This document shows positions 17,648 to 25,811 of a stretch of 64,000 bases of DNA, in pieces; the first letter of the stretch is position 1; every line of letters starts with the position of its first letter. The stretch is taken from assembly GCA_016794505.1 (NCBI GenBank), contig JAEUJZ010000131.1, positions 124,001-188,000 of the forward strand. The letters are read 5' to 3'. The stretch comes from Myxococcales bacterium. GTDB taxonomy: Bacteria > Myxococcota_A > Polyangia > Palsa-1104 > JAEUJZ01. The notes beneath the pieces were generated by a model. The model had not been told where the DNA came from. It did not search any database and worked only from the letters and a program-made list of their open reading frames with translations. The position numbers and the translations under genes were made by a program.

Positions 17648-18358
17648 ATGAGTGACCTTGTGAGCTTGCGCATCGATGACAACGGGGTGGCCACGATCAC
17701 GCTGGACGACGGCAAGGCGAACGCGCTGTCGCCCGCCATGCTCGGCGGCATTCAGGCCGCGCTCGACGGCGCAGAAAAAGCCGGGGCGACGGTGCTGCTC
17801 GCCGGTCGCAGCGGGCGCTTTTCTGGTGGCTTCGATCTGAGCGTGCTCAGCGGCGGCGGCCTGGCTTCGCTGGACCTTTTGCGCAGCGGCTTTGAGCTAG
17901 CGCACCGCCTGCTGTCGTTTCCGACCGGCGTCGTCGTGGCCTGCACCGGACACGCCATCGCCATGGGCGCCTTTCTGGTGTGCGCGGGCGATCATCGCAT
18001 CGGCATCCAGGGCGGCGGTCATCGCATCTGTGCCAACGAGGTCGCTCTTGGCATGACCATGCCGCACGCTGCGATCGAGATCTGCAAGCTGCGCTTGACG
18101 CCCTCGGCCCTGCAGCAGGCGGTCGTCCTTGCGGCGCCGTATGATCACGAGCGCGCCGTCGCCGCTGGCTTCTTGGATGAGGTGGTGCCCGGCGATCAGC
18201 TTCTTCCGGCTGCCCACGCTGCGGCCCTGCGCATCAAAGGCCTTTCTCCGACGGCGCTTTCCGCCACCAAGCTGCGCCTGCGAGACGCCGCGCTGGCTGC
18301 TCTTTCTGCCGCCATCGAGCGCGACAACCGCGAGCTTCGTCACACCTTTGGCGTCTAG
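17648..18358 (+). CDS. enoyl-CoA hydratase/isomerase family protein
   Basis: A 236-aa crotonase-fold protein, close to the usual 240-260. It shows the oxyanion-hole segments GRSGRFSGGFDLS and ACTGHAIAMGAFLVCAGDHRIG, with the second region GANEVALGMTMPHAA-like (ANEVALGMTMPHAAIE). The acidic residue that catalyses hydration in enoyl-CoA hydratase 1 is not obvious, so the enzyme may be an isomerase, hydrolase or another crotonase. It would act on a CoA thioester in the cytoplasm. The ATG at 17648 is where homology starts. It is 77 bases after the TPR gene. Confidence 0.85.
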   Translation: MSDLVSLRIDDNGVATITLDDGKANALSPAMLGGIQAALDGAEKAGATVLLAGRSGRFSGGFDLSVLSGGGLASLDLLRSGFELAHRLLSFPTGVVVACTGHAIAMGAFLVCAGDHRIGIQGGGHRICANEVALGMTMPHAAIEICKLRLTPSALQQAVVLAAPYDHERAVAAGFLDEVVPGDQLLPAAHAAALRIKGLSPTALSATKLRLRDAALAALSAAIERDNRELRHTFGV

Positions 18359-18708
18359 GCCGCTATCCACGGGATAGGCACGGAAGGCGGCAATTGAAAA
18401 AGCCGCACTTGCGAAACGATAAAGTAAATTATCAAAATACGATAAACATTTAGCTATTAATGTTTGAATAATAAGGCGGTATTGTCACAGACGCGCGGCG
18501 TGCCCCGTGTGTGCGCGCGGGCTGCGCACACTGCTCGCCTTGGTGCGCACAGCGCGACGCAGCGGCTGCTGAGCCAGCATCCCGTCGAGCCGTGCAGCGG
18601 CGTTCCCTGAACATGGGGCAGCCCGCGCTGTCCAGCGCACGGCCCGGCCTTTGCTCGAACTGCAGAGATGCTGCACTGGCGCAGCGTTACAGAAAAAAGG
18701 GGACAAAT
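18359..18708. other. 350-base intergenic region with AT-rich segment
   Basis: No convincing gene. Bases ~18390-18475 are strikingly AT-rich (AAAGTAAATTATCAAAATAC and on) and include a weak hairpin, AAACATT at 18444-18450 pairing with AATGTTT at 18459-18465. The rest is GC-rich with no open frame that looks coding. The AT-rich part may be the promoter of the following atypical gene or a trace of an insertion. Confidence 0.6.
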
Positions 18709-19317
18709 ATGCCGATAAATATCGCTGATTTGCAAAAAGGTGATATCATGCTAAAGCTTAGCGATGGTTCCGCGGTAAATAGAATTATTACTGCCGGTCA
18801 GAGACTTACGAACGCAGAAGAATATAAGGATATTACGCACGCGGCTGTCTATCACGGCAATAATATTATTGTTGAATCGATTGGCGAGGGCGTCGCACGC
18901 GGCGATCTGCGGCAGGCGCCCAGAAATGGCAACACCTACTTGGTTTTTCGCTGTAAGAACCAGGCTTTGCGTCAGGCCGCAGCCGATCGGGCCAACGATC
19001 TGTGGAACGCGCATCGGCAGCATCGGAATATCAAATACGGCAAAGCAATTGCCGGGCGATCTGTGGTGAAGGTACCGAAGCGAGCCCCCGCTGCCGCGGA
19101 TATCACGAATAAAGCAGATAGCATATTAGGAGGAGAGCAGCACACGATCTTCTGTTCATCCTTTGTAACGTTTGCGTATCAATGGGCAGCCGTGCAGGCG
19201 AATATCCCCGTAGCGAACTTCTTTCCATTCGATGACAACAGCGTGGCGCCCTCGACACTGGCGGCCCTTCTGGAACGAAACCAGGGCTACTTTGACTTCG
19301 TCGGCGTGCTGGGCTAG
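18709..19317 (+). CDS. permuted papain-like (YiiX/NlpC-P60-type) cysteine hydrolase
   Basis: A 202-aa protein with an AAGGGG site before its ATG. It opens INIADLQKGDIMLKLSDGS, then carries the His motif THAAVYHGNNIIVESIGEGV (H44) and, later, FCSSFVTFAYQW (C149-S150). This His-before-Cys order and the phrasing 'GDI...H...A...VES' are typical of the permuted NlpC/P60 or YiiX/YaeF amidase group, which cleaves peptide or lipid amides. No signal peptide is visible, so it may act in the cytoplasm or be exported by another route. Codon use in the first third is AT-richer (AGA, ATT, TTA codons) than in neighbouring genes, and the leader is AT-rich, suggesting recent acquisition. Confidence 0.72.
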   Translation: MPINIADLQKGDIMLKLSDGSAVNRIITAGQRLTNAEEYKDITHAAVYHGNNIIVESIGEGVARGDLRQAPRNGNTYLVFRCKNQALRQAAADRANDLWNAHRQHRNIKYGKAIAGRSVVKVPKRAPAAADITNKADSILGGEQHTIFCSSFVTFAYQWAAVQANIPVANFFPFDDNSVAPSTLAALLERNQGYFDFVGVLG

Positions 19318-19475
19318 CCGCGCCGTGCAAGAGCCGCTGCGGGGCCACATCGCTGCGTCGTCGCTGCTCATGTCCCGACGGGCGCTGTCCCCGGCCTCCC
19401 GGCTAGGCCCCCCTCCTCCGCCTTGCGCTGTGGTCTCTTCGCTGGCTTGTGCAGCGCGCTGCGCACTCGGCCCGC

Positions 19476-20426
19476 TTAGTGGCCTTGCCGCAGGCGTTCG
19501 CCCAGGCGCGCTTTGAAGAACTTCGACGGCAGCTCGTGACCGACCCAGGCGGCGACCCGCTGGCTGATGTCGACCAGCGCATCCAAGTTGAGCCCGGTGT
19601 CGATGCCCATGCCGTGCAGCATGTACACGACGTCTTCCGTCGCGGCGTTGCCGCTGGCCCCCGGCGCATACGGACAGCCGCCCAGTCCGCCCAGCGCGCT
19701 GTCGACGGTGGTGATGCCCAGCGCCACGCCGACCAGAATGTTCGCCAGCGCCGTGCCGCGCGTGTCGTGGAAGTGCAGGGCAAGCTCTTCCTGCGGGCAA
19801 AACGCCAGCAAGCGCCGCAGCACGTGATCAACCTGGGCCGGCGTCGCCACGCCGATCGTGTCGCCCAGCGAGATCTGATACACGCCCAGCGCACGCAGCT
19901 TGTGGACCAAGTCTTCGACGCGCGCAACATCCACCGCGCCTTCGTACGGACAGCCATACACCGTCGAGACATAGGCCCGCACGCGCACACCTTGCTCGCG
20001 CGCTGGGCCCACCACCTCGGCAAATGCGGCCAGCGTCTCGTCGATGGTCTTGTTGACGTTCTTTTTGTTGTGCGTCTCGGACGCGGACAGAAAGACCGCC
20101 ACATCGCGCATGCCGGCCTGCACCGCGGCATCCATGCCGCGACGGTTCGGCACCAAGCAGGAATAGTGAACACCCTCGCGCCGCTCGATGCCGCGCGCCA
20201 CGTCGCTGGCATCCGAAAGCTGCGGGATCCACTTGGGGTTGACGAAGCTGGTGATCTCGATGTGCGTAAGCCCGGTGCGCGAAAGCCCGTTGATCATCGC
20301 GATCTTGTCTGCTGTCGGCACCATGCGCTGCTCGTTCTGCAGGCCATCGCGCGGACCCACTTCATAGATCGTCACGCGCGCAGGCAGCGTACGGAACAGG
20401 CTCTCGGGCAGGACGGGGCTCGACAT
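19476..20426 (-). CDS. mvaB: hydroxymethylglutaryl-CoA lyase
   Basis: The 316-aa enzyme splits 3-hydroxy-3-methylglutaryl-CoA into acetyl-CoA and acetoacetate, the last step of leucine degradation. It shows the N-terminal YEVGPRDGLQNE motif with the metal-binding Asp, ITSFVNPKWIPQ, the HFHDTRG metal-binding His pair, and the signature GGLGGCPYAPGASGN with the catalytic Cys. Length is standard. The rest of the leucine pathway (isovaleryl-CoA dehydrogenase, methylcrotonyl-CoA carboxylase) is not in the window, although an enoyl-CoA hydratase-family gene is 1.1 kb away. Transcribed leftward, convergent with the papain-like hydrolase. Confidence 0.93.
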   Translation of the reverse strand: MSSPVLPESLFRTLPARVTIYEVGPRDGLQNEQRMVPTADKIAMINGLSRTGLTHIEITSFVNPKWIPQLSDASDVARGIERREGVHYSCLVPNRRGMDAAVQAGMRDVAVFLSASETHNKKNVNKTIDETLAAFAEVVGPAREQGVRVRAYVSTVYGCPYEGAVDVARVEDLVHKLRALGVYQISLGDTIGVATPAQVDHVLRRLLAFCPQEELALHFHDTRGTALANILVGVALGITTVDSALGGLGGCPYAPGASGNAATEDVVYMLHGMGIDTGLNLDALVDISQRVAAWVGHELPSKFFKARLGERLRQGH

Positions 20427-20512
20427 CTCGCTTCCAGTGCATCCAAGGTAGTGCGGCTTTCGGCTGCGCGTCTACTGCGCAGGCGCTGAAAACAGCGACC
20501 GCGGCGCGGGCC

Positions 20513-21928
20513 TTACTTGCCGGCGATCATCATCTTTGACACGCGCACGGTGGGGGCCATGGTGGACGAGCGACGATCGATGTCGCTGCCCACGCCGTCG
20601 ATGTTTTTTAGCAGGTCGTCAAAGTTGGCCGAGATGGTGACTTCGGACACGGGCTGCGTCAGCTTGCCATCGACGATTAGGAAGCCGCCCGCGCCGCGCG
20701 AAAAATCGCCGGTCACGGCGTTGAAGCCAAAGCCCATCATCTCGGTGACGTACAGGCCTCGGCTGACCTCGGACACCAAGGCTTCGCCGGATATCTCGCC
20801 GGGTTCCATGATGAAGTTGCTGGTCGTGACGTGGGGCGATCCAGCCCCGCTGCGTCCGGCGCAGCCGTTGCTCTTGCGGCCCAGCTTGCGCGCCGAGTAC
20901 GTGTCGAGCAGATAGGTCTGCAGCACGCCCTTTTGCACCACCACATTGCGACGCGAAGGCAGGCCCTCGCCATCGAAGCCGCGCGAGCCGGGCGCACGAT
21001 CGATCAGCGGATCGTCGACGATGTTGACCAGTGGCGAGGCGATGACCGTGCCTTCGCGGCCACACAGATAGCTCGCCTTGCGATAGATCGCTCCACCCGC
21101 GATCACGCCCGCCAGCGTGCGCAAGAGCGCGCGTGCGGTCTCGGGATCAAAGACGATGGGCAGCTCGCAGGTGGCGATTTTTTCAGCGCCCAAGCGGCGC
21201 AGCGCGCGTCGACCCGCCTCGGTGCCGATGGCTTCCGGCGACAAAAGCTGGCTCACAAAGCGGCCGCCGCTCCAGTACGATCCGCTGCGCTTTTTGCCGC
21301 CTGTGTCGTCGCACAAGACCTCGACCGACTGCGACTGGTACGTGCCGCGGTTGCTGCCGCAAAACAGCACGCCGCTTTCGTCGGCGCAGGCAAAGGCCCC
21401 GACGCCGACCGAGCGCCCATAGCTGCTGCCATGACCGGCGCGCAGCGCGCTCGACACCGAAAGCGCCGCCGCTTCGCAGGCCTTGGCCAAGCGGATGGCG
21501 GCTGCCGCGTCGATGGTGAGCGCGTTGTCGTCCCACAGGTGCAGATCCGGCAGCACCGCGTCTTTGGGCAAAAGCTCATCGCGCCCTGGCAGCTCATTTA
21601 GCGGATCCGGTTCGGCCAGGCGGCACAGCGAGACCGCGTTTTCGATGAACTGCACAAGCCCCGCTTCGCTGAAGTCCGATGTATAGGTCAGCGATGAGCG
21701 GTGATCGCGAAAGACGCGCAGACCCAGGTGCTTGCTCTGGGCCTCATGGACAAGCTCGGGCTCGCCGGCCCGCACGCGCACCGACATCTCGCTGGTGCGA
21801 CTGACCACGACCTCGGCCGACTGCCCACCCGCTTTCACCGCCTGCTCGACGACGCGCGCCGCGATCTCGCGCACGCTGCGTTCGTCGCTGCTGCCCGGCA
21901 GTCCCGCCACATCCCCTGCTGCCTTCAT
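20513..21928 (-). CDS. TldE/PmbA-type metalloprotease partner
   Basis: The 471-aa protein is a TldD/PmbA family member lacking the HExxxH zinc motif, as expected for the TldE (PmbA) subunit. The N-terminal part (SAEVVVSRTSEMSVRVRAGEPE; KHLGLRVFRDHRSSLTYTSDFS) matches the family's opening, and the C-terminal SGEALVSEVSRGLYVTEMMGFGFNAVTGDFSRGAGGF loop is characteristic. TldD and TldE form a hetero-oligomer that degrades unfolded peptides and, in enterobacteria, matures microcin B17 and the CcdA antidote. It starts inside the last codons of tldD (ATGA overlap), so the pair is stoichiometrically coupled. Confidence 0.88.
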   Translation of the reverse strand: MKAAGDVAGLPGSSDERSVREIAARVVEQAVKAGGQSAEVVVSRTSEMSVRVRAGEPELVHEAQSKHLGLRVFRDHRSSLTYTSDFSEAGLVQFIENAVSLCRLAEPDPLNELPGRDELLPKDAVLPDLHLWDDNALTIDAAAAIRLAKACEAAALSVSSALRAGHGSSYGRSVGVGAFACADESGVLFCGSNRGTYQSQSVEVLCDDTGGKKRSGSYWSGGRFVSQLLSPEAIGTEAGRRALRRLGAEKIATCELPIVFDPETARALLRTLAGVIAGGAIYRKASYLCGREGTVIASPLVNIVDDPLIDRAPGSRGFDGEGLPSRRNVVVQKGVLQTYLLDTYSARKLGRKSNGCAGRSGAGSPHVTTSNFIMEPGEISGEALVSEVSRGLYVTEMMGFGFNAVTGDFSRGAGGFLIVDGKLTQPVSEVTISANFDDLLKNIDGVGSDIDRRSSTMAPTVRVSKMMIAGK

Positions 21929-23412
21929 GCCTTGGTTCCTCCGACCGTGATTGCCGCGATCTTGACTGTCGGTGTGCCGATGCCGACGGGCACTGACTGC
22001 CCTTCTTTGCCGCAGGTCCAGCTGCCATCGGACAGCACAAAGTCATTGCCCAGCATCGAGACCTTGGTCAACACGTCGGGTCCGTTGCCGATAAGCTGCA
22101 CGCCTTTGAGCGGCGCCGTGACCCGTCCGTCCTCGATCAAATACCCCTCGGTCAGCGAAAAGACGAAGTCGCCGCTTTGAATGTCGACCTGCCCGCCGGA
22201 AAAGCGCCGCGCATACACCCCGCGCTTGACCGAGGCCAGGATCTCTTGCGGATCGTGCGGACCGGGCAGCAGATACGTGTTCGTCATGCGCGGCATGGGC
22301 GCCACGCGGAAGCTCTCTCGCCGGCCATTTCCCGTCGGATTTGTGCCCATCAAGCGCGCCGATAGCGCGTCTTGCATGTACGCCCGCAGTACGCCGTTTT
22401 CGATCAAGACGTTGCGCTGACCTGGCTCGCCTTCGTCATCGACGTTGATCGATCCCCGGCTGCCCGACAGTGTGCCGTCGTCGACCACCGTACACAGCGA
22501 AGACGCCACCGGCTGCCCGACCCGATCGGCGTAATTCGAAGCCTTCTTGCGGTTGAAGTCGGCTTCCAGCCCATGCCCAACCGCTTCGTGCAGCAAGATG
22601 CCCGAGTCGCCTGCGGCCAGCACTACTTCCATCTCGCCAGCCGGAGCCTCTTTCGCATCGAGCATGGCCAGCGCCACGCGCACCGCTTCCTGCGCATGCG
22701 ACTCTGGCGAGTGCGCATCGAAGTACTCCATTCCATAGCGCCCGCCGCCGCTGCTCGATCCGCCTTGGCGCTTGTTGCCGTCGCCGCTCTGCTCGGCTAC
22801 CACCGACACGACGAAGCGCACGAGCGGCTGCACATCGCGATACGCGCGACCGTCTGCCGTGAACAGGCGAATCTCGCGCCACTCTTCCGACAGGCCGGCG
22901 TTGACCTTGACGATGCGCGAATCGCAGGCGCGGGCCGTGCGATCAGCGCGGCGCAACAGTGCCAGCTTGTCCTCGGGCGGGGCCGCCATGCTGGGGACCG
23001 GCACGCTGTAGAACGTCGGAAGCGGCGGCCACTTGATATCAACCGGCGGTGCCTTGCCCCCCGAGGCGGCGATCTGTGCCGCAGTGCGCGCCGCATGCTG
23101 CATCGCTTCGTCGGTGAGCTCTTCGGTATAGGCATAGCCGGTCGCTTCACCTTGCAGCACCCGCACGCCCAAGCCCAGCGTCACGCCGCGGCTGGTCGTC
23201 TTGACCTTTTCTTCTTCGTACGAATAGCTGGCGTTGTCGCTGTACTCGAAGAACAAGTCCGCTGCATCGCCCCCGCGGGACAGCGCGGTCAAAAGCAAGC
23301 GGCGCGCGATCTCATCGGTGATGGCGGAAAGCGGCGTCTTGCGCTGCGCCGACCAATCGCTGCTGGGCTCTGCCTGCGATCTCGCAACGTCGACATGGGC
23401 AACATCGTGCAT
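21925..23412 (-). CDS. tldD: TldD-type metalloprotease
   Basis: A 495-aa protein with the zinc-binding motif HEAVGHGLEADF in the middle and the typical ADFNRKKASNYADRVGQ, NVLIENGVLRAYMQD and FSLTEGYLIEDGRVTAPLKG segments of TldD. It is the catalytic subunit of the TldD/TldE peptidase. The ATG at 23412 gives an N-terminal extension of about 25 residues ahead of the conserved SAITDEIARRLLLTALSRGGD region. Its stop overlaps the tldE start. Upstream, a 156-base gap separates it from the divergent ferredoxin-reductase operon; that gap holds a perfect palindrome that might also affect this gene. Confidence 0.9.
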   Translation of the reverse strand: MHDVAHVDVARSQAEPSSDWSAQRKTPLSAITDEIARRLLLTALSRGGDAADLFFEYSDNASYSYEEEKVKTTSRGVTLGLGVRVLQGEATGYAYTEELTDEAMQHAARTAAQIAASGGKAPPVDIKWPPLPTFYSVPVPSMAAPPEDKLALLRRADRTARACDSRIVKVNAGLSEEWREIRLFTADGRAYRDVQPLVRFVVSVVAEQSGDGNKRQGGSSSGGGRYGMEYFDAHSPESHAQEAVRVALAMLDAKEAPAGEMEVVLAAGDSGILLHEAVGHGLEADFNRKKASNYADRVGQPVASSLCTVVDDGTLSGSRGSINVDDEGEPGQRNVLIENGVLRAYMQDALSARLMGTNPTGNGRRESFRVAPMPRMTNTYLLPGPHDPQEILASVKRGVYARRFSGGQVDIQSGDFVFSLTEGYLIEDGRVTAPLKGVQLIGNGPDVLTKVSMLGNDFVLSDGSWTCGKEGQSVPVGIGTPTVKIAAITVGGTKA

Positions 23413-23522
23413 GAGCGACAGTGTTACGTAACCGCCTGGCTCGACACAAGAACTACCCAGCCGCACCCCTGCGGGCGGCTGCGGGCCCGCCCCTCGGAAC
23501 CGCGCTGCGGGCAAAAAAGTGT

Positions 23523-23542
23523 AAAGTGTCACTAGACACTTT
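23523..23542. promoter_or_regulatory. perfect 8-4-8 palindrome, probable operator
   Basis: AAAGTGTC and GACACTTT flank ACTA, a perfect 20-base inverted repeat ending 26 bases before the ATG of the ferredoxin reductase gene. The octamer CACTAGAC within it (23530-23537) recurs as a direct repeat at 23553-23560, and AAGTGT occurs again just upstream. The site lies in the only divergent gap of a region that encodes a MerR-type regulator, so autoregulation of the rightward cluster is likely. Binding protein inferred, not shown. Confidence 0.6.
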
Positions 23543-23568
23543 TCATCGGCGCCACTAGACTGAATGAC

Positions 23569-24945
23569 ATGAGCACCTCCCAAACTCCCGCGGTCCTGTC
23601 CCCGGTGGCTTCTTCTTCCTCGCTGTCCTTGGCCATGCCGCTTTCCCAAGCGGGCGAGCGCTTGCTCGATCGCTGGGCCGGGCTGCAGCGCGACCTGCGG
23701 ATGGTCCTTGACGGCTTCCGCGGCGTGCAGCAGCCGACGTTCAGCCCGCGTCAGCCGCGACGAGCCGATCAGCAGCGCAGCGCGCCGACCTCTGCACCGT
23801 CCATCGCGCAAGCGGCACCGGGTGTGCTCAAGCCGCGGCCGATGGTGGTTCGCCAAGTCATTCGCGAGACCGAAAGCGCCGTCACGCTGGTGCTGGCCGA
23901 TCCCAGCGGAGCGCCCATCGCGTTTGCCGCTGGACAGTTCTTCACGTTGCTTGTGCCCTGCGATCCGGCGGGTGGGCCGCCGCTGCGTCGCGCGTATTCG
24001 GCATGCACCAGTCCTCTTGATGCCGAGGGCCGGCCTGCAACCACGGTGGCCATCACCTGCAAGCGCGTAGCTGGCGGCATCGTGTCGAACTTCCTGAACG
24101 ATCGCAGCGCGGTCGGCGATGTGCTTTCGCTGCTGGGCCCGTCGGGTCACTTCACGCCACTGCCCCGCGCGGACCAGCATCGCCACCTGGTGCTGATCGG
24201 CGGCGGCAGCGGCATCACACCGCTGCTTTCGATCGTGCGCGCAACACTGCAGAGCGAGCCCGCTTCGCGCATCACGCTGATCTATGGCAACCGATCGGCA
24301 GCGGACATCTTGTTCCGCGGCGCGCTCGATGAGCTAGCCAGTCAGCACCGCGATCGTCTGTGCATTCGCTTGCTGCTCGATGAGCCACCGGCAGACTGGA
24401 CGGGCGGCCAGGGCTTGCTGGACGAAAAGAACCTGCAGGCCGAGCTTCGCACGCTGTCGCTTATGCCGGGGTCGACGGCGTTTCAGTCGGATCTGCGGCA
24501 TGAGTATTTCGTGTGCGGACCCGCGCCGATGATGGCCGCGGCTCGCCACGTGCTGCAGGATGCGGGCGTCCCCGCGACGCAGATCTGGGAAGAGCGCTTC
24601 GCATCGCTGCATGATCCCGTGACCGTTGGTGGAGCAGCGACGCAGCCCGTGCCCATGCAGCTACGCCTGGGGCGGCTCGGTGCCGATGGCCAGGTGACAA
24701 AGAGCGAGCATGCGATCGTCGTCAAGCCGGGCGAGACGCTGCTGGAAGCCGGCCTGGCCGCGGGCGCCCAGCTGCCGTTTTCGTGCGCCATGGGTGGCTG
24801 CGGTGCCTGCAAAGGGCGCCTGAGAGAAGGCGATGTTGTGATGTCCGAGCCGAACTGCCTGTCGTCGAGCGAGCGGGCTTCTGGCTATGTCTTACCGTGC
24901 ATCGCCAAGCCCACCGGCCCCGTGCAGCTTGACGTCGAGTCGTAA
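23569..24945 (+). CDS. ferredoxin-NAD(P)H reductase with C-terminal [2Fe-2S] domain (PaaE/HmpX-like)
   Basis: A 458-aa electron-transfer protein. After an ~80-residue N-terminal extension with low complexity, an FAD-binding domain (RRAYSACTSP, FAD-isoalloxazine RxYS), an NAD-binding domain (LIGGGSGITPLLSI; HEYFVCGPAPMM) and a plant-type ferredoxin (CAMGGCGACKGRL plus a later Cys, LPCIAKP) follow in the order seen in PaaE, KshB and HmpX. It passes electrons from NAD(P)H via FAD and [2Fe-2S] to an oxygenase. The diiron oxygenase two genes downstream is the natural partner. First gene of the rightward cluster, 26 bases after a perfect palindrome. Confidence 0.88.
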   Translation: MSTSQTPAVLSPVASSSSLSLAMPLSQAGERLLDRWAGLQRDLRMVLDGFRGVQQPTFSPRQPRRADQQRSAPTSAPSIAQAAPGVLKPRPMVVRQVIRETESAVTLVLADPSGAPIAFAAGQFFTLLVPCDPAGGPPLRRAYSACTSPLDAEGRPATTVAITCKRVAGGIVSNFLNDRSAVGDVLSLLGPSGHFTPLPRADQHRHLVLIGGGSGITPLLSIVRATLQSEPASRITLIYGNRSAADILFRGALDELASQHRDRLCIRLLLDEPPADWTGGQGLLDEKNLQAELRTLSLMPGSTAFQSDLRHEYFVCGPAPMMAAARHVLQDAGVPATQIWEERFASLHDPVTVGGAATQPVPMQLRLGRLGADGQVTKSEHAIVVKPGETLLEAGLAAGAQLPFSCAMGGCGACKGRLREGDVVMSEPNCLSSSERASGYVLPCIAKPTGPVQLDVES

Positions 24946-24951
24946 CGATCC

Positions 24952-25794
24952 ATGGCCATGCCTGAGCGCCACTACCGAATGAAAGATCTGTGCGATGCCA
25001 GCGGCCTCGGTCGCCAGGCCATCCACTTTTATATTCGCGAAGGGCTTCTGCCTGAAGGCCACAAGACGGGCCGCAACATGGCGTATTACACCGAGGCGCA
25101 CCTCGATCGCCTGCGCCTGATTCGCCGCTTGCAAGACGAGCAGTTCTTGCCGCTAAAAGCCATTCGCGCCGTGCTTTCGGCGTATGAAGATGACGAAGAG
25201 GCGAGCGACGAAGGGCCCGCACACGAGGGCGCATTTAGCCCGGCGCAGAAACAGCTGATCGCGGCCGTGCAAACACGACTCAAGACCACGCTCGGCAGCG
25301 CGCATCCCGAGCAGACGACGCCGGTTCTGCCCTTGCTGCAGCGCTTGGCCATCGATCCGCAGGACTTCACCGAGCTTGTCGAGCTGGGCCTGATCGCCCT
25401 CACAAACAACAAAGCCGCGCATCACAGCGCAGGTCCGAACCACCAGACCAGCGCGGGCCGCACAAGCGACAAAGGCAAGCGCGGTCGCAGTCCGTTGGCG
25501 CAGCTTGCCGATGCCCACATGCGACAAGACGATGTGTGGCTGATCGAGCTATTGGCTTCGCTGCGCAAGCTGGGTCTGTCGCGCGAGCTCGGCTTTCTGC
25601 CGTCGGATCTGACGATCATCGATGACGCGGTGTCGGCCCTGTTTCGCAAAGAGACCAAGCTCCTGCGTATGCGCCTAACCCACGTCGATGCCGAGACCGC
25701 AGCGACGTTGGTCGAGCACGCGCTGCCGATCATGAATCAGCTGCTCGTGCGGCTGCACGAAGCGAAGATCCGCAACTTCATCGCTGCGCTCTAG
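24952..25794 (+). CDS. MerR-family transcriptional regulator
   Basis: A 280-aa protein starting six bases after the reductase stop. The N-terminal ~75 residues are a MerR winged helix-turn-helix: YRMKDLCDASGLGRQAIHFYIREGLLP, then YTEAHLDRLRLIRRLQDEQFLPLKAIRAVL. The remaining ~200 residues, with an acidic patch (EDDEEA) and Leu-rich helices, would be the effector-binding and dimerisation part and are longer than in metal-sensing MerR proteins, suggesting an organic ligand. Its location inside the cluster and the palindrome upstream suggest autoregulation and control of the aromatic catabolism genes. Alternative ATG at 24958. Confidence 0.88.
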   Translation: MAMPERHYRMKDLCDASGLGRQAIHFYIREGLLPEGHKTGRNMAYYTEAHLDRLRLIRRLQDEQFLPLKAIRAVLSAYEDDEEASDEGPAHEGAFSPAQKQLIAAVQTRLKTTLGSAHPEQTTPVLPLLQRLAIDPQDFTELVELGLIALTNNKAAHHSAGPNHQTSAGRTSDKGKRGRSPLAQLADAHMRQDDVWLIELLASLRKLGLSRELGFLPSDLTIIDDAVSALFRKETKLLRMRLTHVDAETAATLVEHALPIMNQLLVRLHEAKIRNFIAAL

Positions 25795-25811
25795 CAGCAC
25801 CGGAGGATGTC

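Noticed and set aside
18444..18465. AAACATT/AATGTTT hairpin
   Set aside because: Weak seven-base AT stem without a U-run; kept only as a note in the intergenic entry, not as a terminator.
19454..19465. GCAGCGCGCTGC palindrome between the papain-like gene and HMG-CoA lyase
   Set aside because: Short GC-rich palindromes of this kind are common here by chance.
22372..23535. 387-codon rightward open frame opposite tldD
   Set aside because: It is antisense to an intact TldD gene with known motifs; long antisense frames are expected in GC-rich DNA.
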